A stretch of DNA of 12,511 nt from an uncultured Negativicutes bacterium (GCA_937926555.1 CALAZX010000217.1:1-12511); one strand, 5' to 3'. Positions 1-7,467 are shown, numbered from the stretch's first letter. Notes: generated from the letters alone by a model not told the origin. Translations and numbers: made by a program.

Positions 1-202
1 GATGGCCCCGACGCTGGCCTTCGACCCCGATACCAGTGAATGGATGAGGCACGTGACCCCCCGGGCCCTGCACCGGACCGCGGAGAAGCTGATGGAGGCT
101 GTCCAGCGGAAGATGTGGCACCCCTCGAGGGAAGAGGAGGAGGCCCTGCGGGACCTCTACCTGTCCGTGGAGGGGGACCTGGAGGAGAAGAGCGGGGAGT
201 GA
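1..202 (+). CDS. cobN: CobN-type cobaltochelatase large subunit, C-terminal end (partial)
   Basis: The window opens inside a reading frame whose codons begin at base 2; it ends in TGA at 200-202, so only the last 66 residues are visible. They contain the pattern WMRHVTPRALHRTAEKLMEA followed by an aromatic-basic helix (VQRKMW) and an acidic end. This resembles the extreme C-terminus of the CobN/BchH metal chelatase family, where a conserved helix (xWMRxxNPxALxxxAxRLLEAxxRGxW) closes the protein. CobN is the large subunit that binds the corrin ring and works with an ATPase partner to insert cobalt in cobalamin synthesis. The methionine at base 2 is internal and not a start. The call rests on a short tail; another member of the same chelatase family, such as a magnesium-chelatase-like paralogue, cannot be excluded. 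Confidence 0.72.
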   Translation, partial: MAPTLAFDPDTSEWMRHVTPRALHRTAEKLMEAVQRKMWHPSREEEEALRDLYLSVEGDLEEKSGE

Positions 203-301
203 TGCTTGCGGAGGACCTCTCTTCCGGCAGACCGGCGGGAAAACGGTCCTGTCGCCGCCCTTCTCTGAGCTTTCCGCAGAAAACCCCTCCTGCTGCCTGA
301 T

Positions 302-335
302 TTGTGTTATTCCGGTTAAGATGATATGGTAGATG
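302..335 (+). promoter_or_regulatory. Tentative sigma-A promoter for the 536-1138 gene
   Basis: In the AT-richer patch after cobN, TTGTGT (302-307) lies 17 bases before TATGGT (325-330). An overlapping alternative is TTATTC (307-312), 17 bases, then TAGATG (330-335) preceded by TGG as an extended -10. Neither is strong, but this is the only promoter-like stretch between cobN and the next gene, and the TGGTAGA core recurs at the xpt and helicase promoters. Confidence 0.35.
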
Positions 336-405
336 TAGCGGAATATCGGAAAAATCAGAAATAGACAGAAAACGGTCCGTGGCGGAAGAGGCTTACGGCA
401 TCCCT

Positions 406-502
406 CCTGCAGCCCCGCAGGTGCGGGCGCGGCGGGATAAGGATACCGGACCGCGCCTTTTCCCCGCGGAGCGTCGCGTCAGGCCGGTGGCCGGCGCGGG
501 AA
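406..502 (+). promoter_or_regulatory. Structured leader of the 536-1138 gene with a terminator-like hairpin
   Basis: The 203-535 gap has no convincing gene but several inverted repeats. CCTGC (406-410) pairs with GCAGG (417-421). GGCGCGG (426-432) pairs perfectly with CCGCGCC (451-457) and is followed at once by TTTT (458-461), which looks like a short intrinsic terminator about 75 bases before the start codon. TTCCCCGCG (460-468) can pair, with one bulged C, to CGCGGGAA (495-502), competing for the U-tract of the previous hairpin. This layout would suit attenuation, or simply termination of cobN read-through. No known riboswitch class was recognised, and in particular no cobalamin-riboswitch core was seen. 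Confidence 0.35.
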
Positions 503-529
503 GCGCGGAAAGCGCAGGAAGCAGGAGGA
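494..529 (+). repeat. Degenerate 9-bp tandem repeat running into the ribosome site
   Basis: Four consecutive 9-base units are related: GCGCGGGAA (494-502), GCGCGGAAA (503-511), GCGCAGGAA (512-520) and GCAGGAGGA (521-529). The last unit holds the AGGAGG ribosome-binding site (523-528), seven bases before the ATG at 536. The repeat may have arisen by slippage; an effect on translation is only a possibility. Confidence 0.5.
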
Positions 530-535
530 TTTTTT

Positions 536-1138
536 ATGGAATACAGAACAGTGGCACTGATCATCCCCCAGGGATGTTACGACAGAGAGCGGATAGGCAG
601 CCACGCCTATCTCACGGAGCTGGCCCATGACTATATGAGCCGCTACCAGGACCGGTTCGAGATGTGGACCGTGGGACGCAGTGACGGGAGCCCCATGCTC
701 CCCCTGAAAGACGGGAAATCCGCCGATGCGGCCCTGGCAGGGGACATCGCGCTGTACCGGAAAGGGGACGGCCCCCGGGAGCAGGCCCGTTACTGGGATC
801 TGGCTGTGGAGGGCGCCGAGCCCGGCAGAGGAGATCGGAAACGGTTCGACCTGTCGCCGGCGGCGCTGGAGTCGGACAAGATGTATTTTCTCATCGCCTA
901 CGGCAACAAGGGGGACTTTCTCCACAGTCTGCTGTCCTTCGAGACCCACGCCTTCATCCGTGAGGGCCGCTGGTACATGCCCCGGACCCATACCTGGAAT
1001 TCCAACAGTCCCCGGCACATGATGGAGGAGAAACGCTACCGCCGCCTGTTCCGGGAGACCATGGAGAGCCTCTCCCCGGAGACGCTGGTGATCGGCATCA
1101 ACTGCCGTCTCCAGCAGCGCCATATCAAGGCGGTATAA
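536..1138 (+). CDS. Unrecognised 200-residue protein
   Basis: A clear gene: AGGAGG (523-528) sits seven bases before the ATG, the frame is open for 200 codons and ends in TAA. I do not recognise the family. The protein looks cytoplasmic: no signal peptide, no membrane span, no Cys cluster. It starts with a beta-strand-like stretch (TVALIIPQG, residues 5-13), has a central charged region with many Asp/Arg, then a second hydrophobic stretch (KMYFLIAYGNKGDFL, about 115-129), a Trp/Arg-rich part (GRWYMPRTHTWN) and a last strand (TLVIGINCRL, about 183-192). That alternation suggests an alpha/beta fold, but no catalytic motif is evident. It follows cobN after a 333-base leader and precedes xpt, which has its own promoter, so it is probably transcribed alone. 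No function is proposed. Confidence 0.8.
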   Translation: MEYRTVALIIPQGCYDRERIGSHAYLTELAHDYMSRYQDRFEMWTVGRSDGSPMLPLKDGKSADAALAGDIALYRKGDGPREQARYWDLAVEGAEPGRGDRKRFDLSPAALESDKMYFLIAYGNKGDFLHSLLSFETHAFIREGRWYMPRTHTWNSNSPRHMMEEKRYRRLFRETMESLSPETLVIGINCRLQQRHIKAV

Positions 1139-1269
1139 AGGGATATTCCCGGGCTCATCGGAAAATGGCCGGGTACGCCTGGTGACCGGGGCTGCCGGAA
1201 AACATCCACGGCAGATGGCCCGATTCCGGCGAAGAAGGGATATTTTTGGACGGAAACAGCTCTCTTTTA
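1139..1269 (+). other. Non-coding stretch between the 536-1138 gene and the xpt promoter
   Basis: No ORF with a plausible ribosome site was seen. One imperfect hairpin can form: GCCGGAA (about 1194-1200) with TTCCGGC (about 1224-1230), with an inner CATC/GATG pair. It is not followed directly by a U-tract, although a TATTTTT lies a little further on (about 1240-1247). It may be a weak terminator for the upstream gene. Confidence 0.25.
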
Positions 1270-1298
1270 TTTACATTTGCGCTTAAAAATGGTAGACT
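1270..1298 (+). promoter_or_regulatory. Sigma-A promoter of xpt
   Basis: TTTACA (1270-1275), a 17-base spacer, then TAGACT (1293-1298) preceded by TGG, giving an extended -10. Transcription would begin near 1305 and give a leader of about 78 bases. The leader contains a 6-bp hairpin, CGGGCG (1323-1328) with CGCCCG (1341-1346), but no U-tract. The conserved purine-riboswitch junction sequences were not found, although xpt carries that riboswitch in Bacillus. Confidence 0.7.
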
Positions 1299-1382
1299 AA
1301 TTGAAAATATTTTGTCATGAACCGGGCGGAACGGAAAAAACGCCCGTATAAGAGCGATGTTATGAAAGCGAGAGGATAAGAC

Positions 1383-1955
1383 ATGGAGTTGTTGAAAAAA
1401 CGTATTGTGGAGGAAGGTATCGTGCTCCCGGGCAACGTGCTGAAGGTGGATTCTTTCCTGAACCATCAGATTGATCCCAATCTGTCCGTGGCCATGGGCA
1501 AGGAGTTCGCACGGCTGTTCGGAGACCGTAAGATCGACCGGGTGCTGACCATCGAGGCGTCCGGTATCGCCATCGGCCTGACTACGGCCCTGACCCTGGA
1601 CGTGCCCCTGGTGTTCGCGCGGAAGAAGAAATCCGTGCTGCTGCAGGAGGAGGCCTATGCCACCGACGTTTTTTCCTACACCAAGAAGACCACCAGCACC
1701 ATCACCGTGCTGAAGAAGTTCCTGCCGGCAGGGGAGAATGTCCTGATTGTGGACGACTTCCTGGCCAACGGCGACGCCTCCATCGGCCTGGCGAAACTGG
1801 TTGAAGCCGCCGGTTCCAAGGTGGCCGGCGTGGGCATCGTGGTGGAGAAAGCGTTCCAGCAGGGCCATGCGCGCCTGGTGGAGAAGGGCTATGACGTGAA
1901 GGCCCTGGCCAGCATCAAGTCCCTGGAGAACTGCAAGATCGAGTTCAGCGACTGA
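1383..1955 (+). CDS. xpt: Xanthine phosphoribosyltransferase
   Basis: A 190-residue type I phosphoribosyltransferase, close to the 194 residues of Bacillus Xpt. It converts xanthine plus PRPP to XMP in purine salvage in the cytosol. The PRPP loop reads VLIVDDFLANGDA at residues 120-132, with ANGDA at 128-132. Leu20, Asn27 and Lys156 are present at the positions that bind xanthine in the Bacillus enzyme. The sequence is co-linear with Bacillus Xpt throughout these sites, so the ATG at 1383 is well supported; AGAGGA (1371-1376) is its ribosome site. A five-codon ORF (1362-1379) ends three bases before the start and overlaps the ribosome site. The gene has its own promoter (1270-1298) and a strong terminator (2054-2128). 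No pbuX-like permease follows, unlike the Bacillus xpt-pbuX pair. Confidence 0.95.
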   Translation: MELLKKRIVEEGIVLPGNVLKVDSFLNHQIDPNLSVAMGKEFARLFGDRKIDRVLTIEASGIAIGLTTALTLDVPLVFARKKKSVLLQEEAYATDVFSYTKKTTSTITVLKKFLPAGENVLIVDDFLANGDASIGLAKLVEAAGSKVAGVGIVVEKAFQQGHARLVEKGYDVKALASIKSLENCKIEFSD

Positions 1956-2053
1956 TCCGCGGTGTTTCCGCCGGGTACGGCGGCTGCAGGCGGACTGCGC
2001 CCTGATCCATGATGCCGGCATGATGTCAAAACGGCATTGAAAGAGATATGTAC

Positions 2054-2128
2054 GGAATCCTTCCGGTTCCTGCATGTGAGGATTTTCAGCATCCTGACAT
2101 GCGTGTGCCGGAGGGGTTTCTTTTTTTT
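2054..2128 (+). terminator. Long intrinsic terminator after xpt
   Basis: A three-tier hairpin. The outer stem GGAATCCTTCCGG (2054-2066) pairs, with a few G-U pairs, to the segment ending in CCGGAGGGGTTTC (2108-2120). A middle stem GCATG (2072-2076) pairs with CATGC (2098-2102). The inner stem AGGAT pairs with ATCCT (about 2079-2083 and 2091-2095). It runs into TTTCTTTTTTTT (2117-2128). It should isolate xpt from the helicase gene downstream. Confidence 0.85.
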
Positions 2129-2169
2129 GCCCGTTTTTCGCCGTGGCAATGCCGCGGAGGCCGTATCTG

Positions 2170-2178
2170 TGGTAGAAT
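2170..2178 (+). promoter_or_regulatory. Extended -10 promoter of the helicase-nuclease gene
   Basis: TGGTAGAAT (2170-2178) matches an extended -10 element (TGnTAnnnT). The hexamer 17 bases upstream (2150-2155, TGCCGC) is a poor -35, so promoter strength depends on the extended -10 or on an activator. Transcription would begin near 2185 and give a leader of about 55 bases. Confidence 0.5.
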
Positions 2179-2240
2179 AGAAGTATGTATGAGAAACGCC
2201 TCTCCCCTTCGGTGGAGACTGGCGTACAGATAGAGGATGG

Positions 2241-5200
2241 GTGGTGGCTTGCATGGAGAAAACAGAACAGCTGGATAACCGGACACTGGTTACCCTGCTA
2301 TTCAATACGATACAGGCGGTATCCGCCACGGACAAGGTTGTCACGGATATCGCGCAGTACAGATGGCATCTGGCCCAGAGCAGTCTGGAGGAATGGGACG
2401 GCGGGCACCGCTATGTCCGTTTCTGTCCCGGTAAGAACGTGGTGCTGCAGGTGCAGAAACCCTCACCGGGGGAGAAGGATGGCGCTGAGACCGGGAAAGC
2501 CCGGACGGACCTGAAGAAGGTGCGGAAGCTTTTCGATTATTTCTACGGCCTGCTGAACTCTTTCGAGGCCAGCCCGGAGGAGCTGGAATTCGTCTTCGCC
2601 TTCGGCATGCTCCGCGACAAGAAGCATCCCGGAGTGGCGCATCCGCTTTTCACCAAACGGCTGAACCTGGAGTTCCACAGCATGACGGACAATATCCTGG
2701 CCCTGGTGGACCCCGGCGAGGACATCCGCTATGACGCGGACTTCCTCACGGCCCTGGAGGACAGCGGCCTGTGCAGCAACAAGGGGATCCTGGCGCTGCT
2801 GGAGAAGGGCGTGGACGCCTATGACCGGGCGGACGCCTCCCGTTTCCTGACGGATGTGGCCCACCGGCTTTCCCCCGATGCGGAGATGGGGGAGGACGGC
2901 GACCGTGATTTCCACGGGAACCGGTACCAGATTCGCTACGAGCCCACCTTCATCCTGCGGAACCGGGGAACCGGCCTGTCCGCCTATGTGAAGAAAGCGG
3001 TGGACGCGCTGAACCACGGGGCGCCGGTGCCGGGACATCTCTCCCGGCTGCTGACCCGCGAGGAGGAGCGGCGGCCCCTGGACCCCCGTGCCATCCTGAA
3101 GGAGGACGAGGCCACCAAGCTGGCCAAGCTCAGCGGCGAGCATCCCGACATCCTTTTCACCCGTCCCGCCAACCGGGAGCAGCTGGAGATCGCCCTGGAG
3201 ATCGAGCGGGAGGATGCGGTGGAGGTGCAGGGGCCTCCGGGAACGGGCAAGACCCACACCATCGCCAACCTGATCGGCCATTTCCTGGCCAAAGGCAAGA
3301 CGCTGCTGGTGACCTCCGAGAAGGTCAAGGCGCTGACGGTGCTGAAGGACATGCTGGACGACCGGGTGAAACCCCTCTGCGTGCCGGTGTTCGACAGCGG
3401 CGGCAAGGACCTGGAGGAGAGCGTCCAGGAGATCCTCTCCCGCCAGAGCAGCGAATCCATCCCCCATCTGCTGGAGGATGTGCGCCAGTACCACCGCCAG
3501 CGGACCCAGATCCTGGACACGCTGTACCACCTGCGCAAGCAGGTCTTCGAGGTGCGGTGCCGCCAGGCCGGCGATTTCCCCTTCGACGGGCATACCTGGC
3601 CGGTGGTGGAGGCCGCCAAGTACGTGGAGAACAACCGGCAGTGGATGAACTGCATCCCGGACCGGAAGTCGGATCTGGACCGTCCGCCTCTGTCCTCCGA
3701 GGAGCTGAAGGAGCTCTACCGGGGTAACGGGGAGTTCACGGTGGAGGAGGAGGCGGAGCTGCAGCAGGCCCTGCCGGAGCCCCATTCTCTGCTCCATCCC
3801 GACGATTACGACAAGATGCTGGAGGATACCGCCCTGTCCGATGTCTGCCTGGGCAACCTGGAGACCAGCGGCGGTGTCCGTTATAAAGAAGATTACGAGA
3901 GCCGGATCCTCTATGCCGGGGACCAGATCCTGTTCCGGGACCCCAAAGGCGAGGGAATCGACAATCTCCGGCAGTTCATCGCCTCCCTGGGGAATGTGCC
4001 CGCCTGGGAGCTGAAAGCCCTGGACGACGGCGTGGCCGGCGGCGGGTTCCGCACACGCTGGCTGCAGCTGGCGGACGCCGTGGAGAGCTTCGTCACCGTC
4101 TCCGGCGGGCTGGCGGAGAAAAGCGCCGGCTTCCTGGTGGAGACAGGGGATGTCCCTGTGGACACCCTGCTGTCCGGCGCGGAGCGGCTGAAGGAGCGTT
4201 TCTCCGAAGGCAAGGACGCGGGACTGCTGTTCCGCCTCTCCAACGCCGACGCCAAACAGGTGCTGGAGCAGGTCACCGTCCACGGGAGACCGGCGGAGGA
4301 CACGGCCCAGGGCGACTGCCTGCTGACCCTGGCCCGGCACCGGAAGGCCGAGGCCGACGTGAGCCGCCTCTGGAAACAGCTGTTCAAGGATACGGACATG
4401 CCGGAGTTCGGCGCCATCGGCGGCAACCGGGAGAACCTGGCCATGAACGTGGCTGCCCGGATCCGCACCGGCATGGACTGGAAAGAGAACTGGCTGCCCG
4501 AGTTCCGCCGTCTGGCGGCGGAGGCCGGACTGGAATGCGGCGTGCTGCCCGCCATGCGGGAGGCCCGTGTGATCCCCTCCAGACTGTGGCAGGAGATGAG
4601 GGACTCCCTCACCGGCTACCTGGAGGCGGGGAAGATCTTCCTCCGGAAAGCCGGCTACCATCAGAGCATCTCCCTGCTGGAGCAGCTGCTGCGGCGGGAG
4701 GAGCTGGAGCATTCCAGACTCTGCAACGAGCTGCTGGGGGCCCTGCGCAGTTCTGACGGGAAAGCCTACCGGGCGGCTTATGAGACCTTGCGCCGGGTTC
4801 ACCAGAAAGTGCTGCGGTTCCGCCGCAGGAAAGAGCTGCTGGACCGGCTGGCGGAGGGCGCGCCCCTCTGGGCGGAGGCCATCCGCACGCGGCAGGGACT
4901 CCATGGCGACTCGTCCCCGGCTTTCAATGTGGACAGCGCCTGGAGAGCCATGAAGCTGAACCAGATCTTGGACGATCTCATGGCGGAGACCCTCTACGAC
5001 AAGGAAGTGAAAATCCAGGAATACAGCGAGGAGCTGCAGAAAGTCACCAGCCGTCTGGCCGGCAAGCAGGCCTGGGCGGCGCTCCTCAAACGGGTGGGCC
5101 GGGAGAAGGCCACCCTGGCGTCCCTGAAGAGCTGGGTGTCCCTGATCAAGAAAGTGGGCAAGGGCACCGGCAAGTACGCGGACCTCTACCGCCGTCAGGC

Positions 5201-6761
5201 CAGGACCTGCATGAAGCAGGGCCAGTCCGCGGTGCCCGCCTGGATCGTGCCGGTGAAGAAGGCCCTGGAGCTGTTCGACCCCGGCGAGACCCTGTTCGAC
5301 ATCATCATCGTGGACGAGGCCAGCCAGTCCTCCCTGGAGGCCCTGGCCCTGTCCTTCATGGCCAAGAAGGTCATCGTGGTGGGCGACGACCGCCAGGTGA
5401 GCCCCATGCTGGTGGGCGTGGACCTGGAGAACCGCCACAACATCCTGGAGCAGCATATGGCCGGCGTGGTGCCCTACTGGGCCCTGTTCGAGGGCAAGAC
5501 CTCCTACTACGAGCTGGTGGGCACGGTCTTCACCTCCCGGATGCTGAAGGAGCATTTCCGCTGCGTGCCGGAGATCATCGGCTACAGCAACGAGAACTAC
5601 TATAACAACCAGATCCTGCCCCTGCGGGATTCCACCGCCTGCATGCTGAAACCGGGCATCGTCTCCCAGAAAGTGGAGCACGGCGCCAGGGACGGCGGCG
5701 GACGGACCAACCGGAACGAGGCGGAGAGCCTGGTGGCCCATCTGGTGGCCTGCATGGAGCAGCCGGAGTACGCCGGACAGTCCATGGGCATCATCTCCCT
5801 CCTGGGCAAGGAGCAGGCGGAGCTGATCAACCGCCTCATCACCCAGCGGATTCCGGATTACCGGGTGATCCGCAGCCGCCGTCTGATCTGCGGCGACTCG
5901 GCGTCCTTCCAGGGCGACGAGCGGGACGTGATGTTCCTGAGCATGGTGGACGATGACAGCACGGTGCGCAACATCACCAATGACGACCTGAAGAAACGCT
6001 ATAACGTAGCGGTGAGCCGCGCCCGGAACCAGCTGTGGATCATCCATTCCCTGGATGCGGGCAGACTGAACCGGGAGAGCCTGCAGTACGGACTGCTGGA
6101 CTACGCCGCCAACTATCCCTGCCGCCTGGAGCGGATGATGCCGGTGAAGACACAGGCGGACTCCGAGTTCGTGGCGGCGGTGGCCGCCTATCTCCGTGGC
6201 CGGGGCTACCAGGTCTATGCGGAGTATCCCGTAGGGACCTACGAGCTGGACCTGGTGGTGAAGGGCGAGATGTGCCAGATCGCCATCGAATGTGACGGCG
6301 AGCGGTTCCACAGCGGCCCGGAGAAGATCCGGGAGGATATGGAGCGGCAGTACATCCTCCAGCGGCTGGGCTGGCATTTCATCCGTATCAGCGGCGGCCG
6401 CTATTTCAAGGACCGGGAAGGCACCATGCAGGATGTCTGCCGGAAACTGGCCGAGCTGGGCGTGGTTCCCGGCGAGGGCGGCGGACGGGCTCCCGTATCC
6501 GCCTGCGCCGTGGACGGCAGCGGGCTGGAGGAGACGGAGCTGCTGCGCCGGGTGAAAGCCCGTGCGGTTGAGCTGCTGACCGCCTGGCGGGAGAACCGGG
6601 ACCCGGGACTGCGGCTGATCGTGCCGGAGGAGACCATAGCGGATGACGACGGGGAGCCGGATGTGCTGACAGACTTCTCCGATGAGGAGAGCGCCGCCGA
6701 TTCCGCGGAGGAGGAGAGCACCTTCGAGGCTTTCTTCCTCAATCCGGACAAAAAGGCATGA
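2241..6761 (+). CDS. Superfamily 1 Upf1-like helicase with C-terminal Vsr/MTES_1575-like nuclease domain
   Basis: A giant protein (up to 1,506 residues) joining a COG1112-type SF1 helicase to a PD-(D/E)xK nuclease. Helicase motifs in order: Walker A GPPGTGKT (331-338, Lys337), Walker B DIIIVDEAS (1020-1028), motif III VGDDRQ (1047-1052), an EHFRCVPEI segment, motif V QGDERD (1224-1229) and motif VI NVAVSRAR (1255-1262). About 680 residues, rich in Leu/Glu/Arg and probably helical, separate motifs I and II. The C-terminal domain shows Glu1309, Asp1337 (YELDLVV) and Glu1350/Asp1352 (IECDGERFH), the signature of the Vsr-like MTES_1575 family, followed by GWHFIRI. An acidic low-complexity tail follows (about 1460-1506). 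The N-terminal 300 residues match nothing I recognise. Starts: GTG 2241, GTG 2244 (AGAGGA six bases upstream) or ATG 2253; undecided. Flanked by the xpt terminator and a repair gene, with no restriction or methylase partner. Such fusions are linked to phage defence; that role is inferred. Confidence 0.88.
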   Translation: MVACMEKTEQLDNRTLVTLLFNTIQAVSATDKVVTDIAQYRWHLAQSSLEEWDGGHRYVRFCPGKNVVLQVQKPSPGEKDGAETGKARTDLKKVRKLFDYFYGLLNSFEASPEELEFVFAFGMLRDKKHPGVAHPLFTKRLNLEFHSMTDNILALVDPGEDIRYDADFLTALEDSGLCSNKGILALLEKGVDAYDRADASRFLTDVAHRLSPDAEMGEDGDRDFHGNRYQIRYEPTFILRNRGTGLSAYVKKAVDALNHGAPVPGHLSRLLTREEERRPLDPRAILKEDEATKLAKLSGEHPDILFTRPANREQLEIALEIEREDAVEVQGPPGTGKTHTIANLIGHFLAKGKTLLVTSEKVKALTVLKDMLDDRVKPLCVPVFDSGGKDLEESVQEILSRQSSESIPHLLEDVRQYHRQRTQILDTLYHLRKQVFEVRCRQAGDFPFDGHTWPVVEAAKYVENNRQWMNCIPDRKSDLDRPPLSSEELKELYRGNGEFTVEEEAELQQALPEPHSLLHPDDYDKMLEDTALSDVCLGNLETSGGVRYKEDYESRILYAGDQILFRDPKGEGIDNLRQFIASLGNVPAWELKALDDGVAGGGFRTRWLQLADAVESFVTVSGGLAEKSAGFLVETGDVPVDTLLSGAERLKERFSEGKDAGLLFRLSNADAKQVLEQVTVHGRPAEDTAQGDCLLTLARHRKAEADVSRLWKQLFKDTDMPEFGAIGGNRENLAMNVAARIRTGMDWKENWLPEFRRLAAEAGLECGVLPAMREARVIPSRLWQEMRDSLTGYLEAGKIFLRKAGYHQSISLLEQLLRREELEHSRLCNELLGALRSSDGKAYRAAYETLRRVHQKVLRFRRRKELLDRLAEGAPLWAEAIRTRQGLHGDSSPAFNVDSAWRAMKLNQILDDLMAETLYDKEVKIQEYSEELQKVTSRLAGKQAWAALLKRVGREKATLASLKSWVSLIKKVGKGTGKYADLYRRQARTCMKQGQSAVPAWIVPVKKALELFDPGETLFDIIIVDEASQSSLEALALSFMAKKVIVVGDDRQVSPMLVGVDLENRHNILEQHMAGVVPYWALFEGKTSYYELVGTVFTSRMLKEHFRCVPEIIGYSNENYYNNQILPLRDSTACMLKPGIVSQKVEHGARDGGGRTNRNEAESLVAHLVACMEQPEYAGQSMGIISLLGKEQAELINRLITQRIPDYRVIRSRRLICGDSASFQGDERDVMFLSMVDDDSTVRNITNDDLKKRYNVAVSRARNQLWIIHSLDAGRLNRESLQYGLLDYAANYPCRLERMMPVKTQADSEFVAAVAAYLRGRGYQVYAEYPVGTYELDLVVKGEMCQIAIECDGERFHSGPEKIREDMERQYILQRLGWHFIRISGGRYFKDREGTMQDVCRKLAELGVVPGEGGGRAPVSACAVDGSGLEETELLRRVKARAVELLTAWRENRDPGLRLIVPEETIADDDGEPDVLTDFSDEESAADSAEEESTFEAFFLNPDKKA

Positions 6762-6928
6762 CTCCGCGGCTACCGGCTGCGGGAGGAAAATCCGTCCTGC
6801 AGTCTGCACCGATGAACAGTGATACAGGGCGGCAAACGGCATAAGTGTGATAGAAAAATGGCGGAAACGCCATGGAAAACGGAACGTGAAGAGCGTTCGG
6901 AGACGATATGAGGAAGCGAGGAATATTC
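6762..6928 (+). other. Gap before the sulfoxide reductase gene: possible -10 and a GNRA hairpin
   Basis: No gene is seen. TGATAGAAA (6848-6856) fits an extended -10 but lacks a -35 at the right distance. ATGGCG (6858-6863) and CGCCAT (6868-6873) form a stable hairpin capped by GAAA, a GNRA tetraloop, at the predicted RNA 5' end. On the minus strand the same hairpin is followed by TTTTT, but no minus-strand gene runs into it. No terminator for the helicase gene is evident, so read-through into the next gene is possible. Confidence 0.35.
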
Positions 6929-7393
6929 ATGGTGAACTACAAGCTGCTTTGTAAACAGCTCCAGGCCCTGGCGGAGGAGGAGACCTACTGGCTGCCTCTC
7001 CTGGCCAACGCCTCGGCGCTGCTGATGGAGACCTTGCCGGACATCAACTGGGCCGGCTTCTATCTGATGCACCGGGACAGCCTGGTGCTGGGACCTTTCC
7101 AGGGGAAGAGCGCCTGCATCCGCATCCCTCTCTGCCAGGGGGTCTGCGGCGCCGCCGCCCTCCAGGACAGGGTGCAGCGGGTGGAGAACGTCCATGAGTT
7201 CCCCGGGCATATCGCCTGCGACAGCGCCTCCAATTCGGAGATCGTCATCCCCATCCATCACAAGGGGAAACTGATCGGCGTGCTGGACATCGACAGCCCC
7301 GTGCTGAACCGGTTCTCCCCGGAGGACCAGAAAGGCCTGGAGGAGTTTGTGGGTGTCCTGGAGGCCAACGCGGAGTTCAAGGACGGTGTGTGA
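6929..7393 (+). CDS. msrC: Free methionine-(R)-sulfoxide reductase (GAF domain)
   Basis: A single GAF-domain enzyme of about 154 residues, the fRMsr (YebR/YtsP) family. It reduces free L-methionine-(R)-sulfoxide to methionine in the cytosol, with thioredoxin as reductant. Family hallmarks are present: NWAGFYL, GPFQGKSACIRIP, GVCG, FPGHIACDSASNSEIV and GVLDIDSP. Counted from the upstream ATG at 6908, Cys70, Cys80 and Cys104 have spacings of 10 and 24, identical to the catalytic Cys84/94/118 of the E. coli enzyme; subtract 7 for the start used here. An extra Cys76 replaces a residue that is usually Gly. The ATG at 6929 is preferred because GAGGA (6918-6922) lies six bases upstream; the ATG at 6908 would add seven residues with a poorly spaced site. 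It ends in TGA. Confidence 0.93.
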   Translation: MVNYKLLCKQLQALAEEETYWLPLLANASALLMETLPDINWAGFYLMHRDSLVLGPFQGKSACIRIPLCQGVCGAAALQDRVQRVENVHEFPGHIACDSASNSEIVIPIHHKGKLIGVLDIDSPVLNRFSPEDQKGLEEFVGVLEANAEFKDGV

Positions 7394-7467
7394 ACCCTTG
7401 GTATGGTAGCGCTGCAGTGATGGAAAAGCCCCAATTGGGAAAAATCCGTGAACCCTTCTTTTTACAG

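Noticed and set aside
203..535. A cobalamin riboswitch next to cobN
   Set aside because: The conserved B12-box and junction sequences are not present, and the region lies after cobN, not before it.
379..630. An 83-residue frame overlapping the start of the 536-1138 gene
   Set aside because: It has no ribosome site, overlaps the better-supported gene, and its translation is Arg/Pro/Ala-rich, typical of a GC-driven shadow frame.
1155..2075. A 306-residue minus-strand open frame opposite xpt
   Set aside because: It covers xpt and both flanking gaps, including the xpt promoter; composition-driven, with no motif or ribosome site.
2463..6842. A 1,459-residue open frame on the minus strand opposite the helicase gene
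   Set aside because: It mirrors the codons of the helicase gene. GC-rich codons rarely contain TTA, CTA or TCA in that register, so the antisense frame stays open by composition. Its translation is Gln/His/Leu/Val/Gly-heavy and Lys-poor with no motif, while the + strand frame has every helicase motif.
2241..7393. A multi-gene defence operon made of the helicase-nuclease and the next gene
   Set aside because: The next gene is a clear free Met-sulfoxide reductase with complete catalytic cysteines, 167 bases away; there is no sign of functional coupling.
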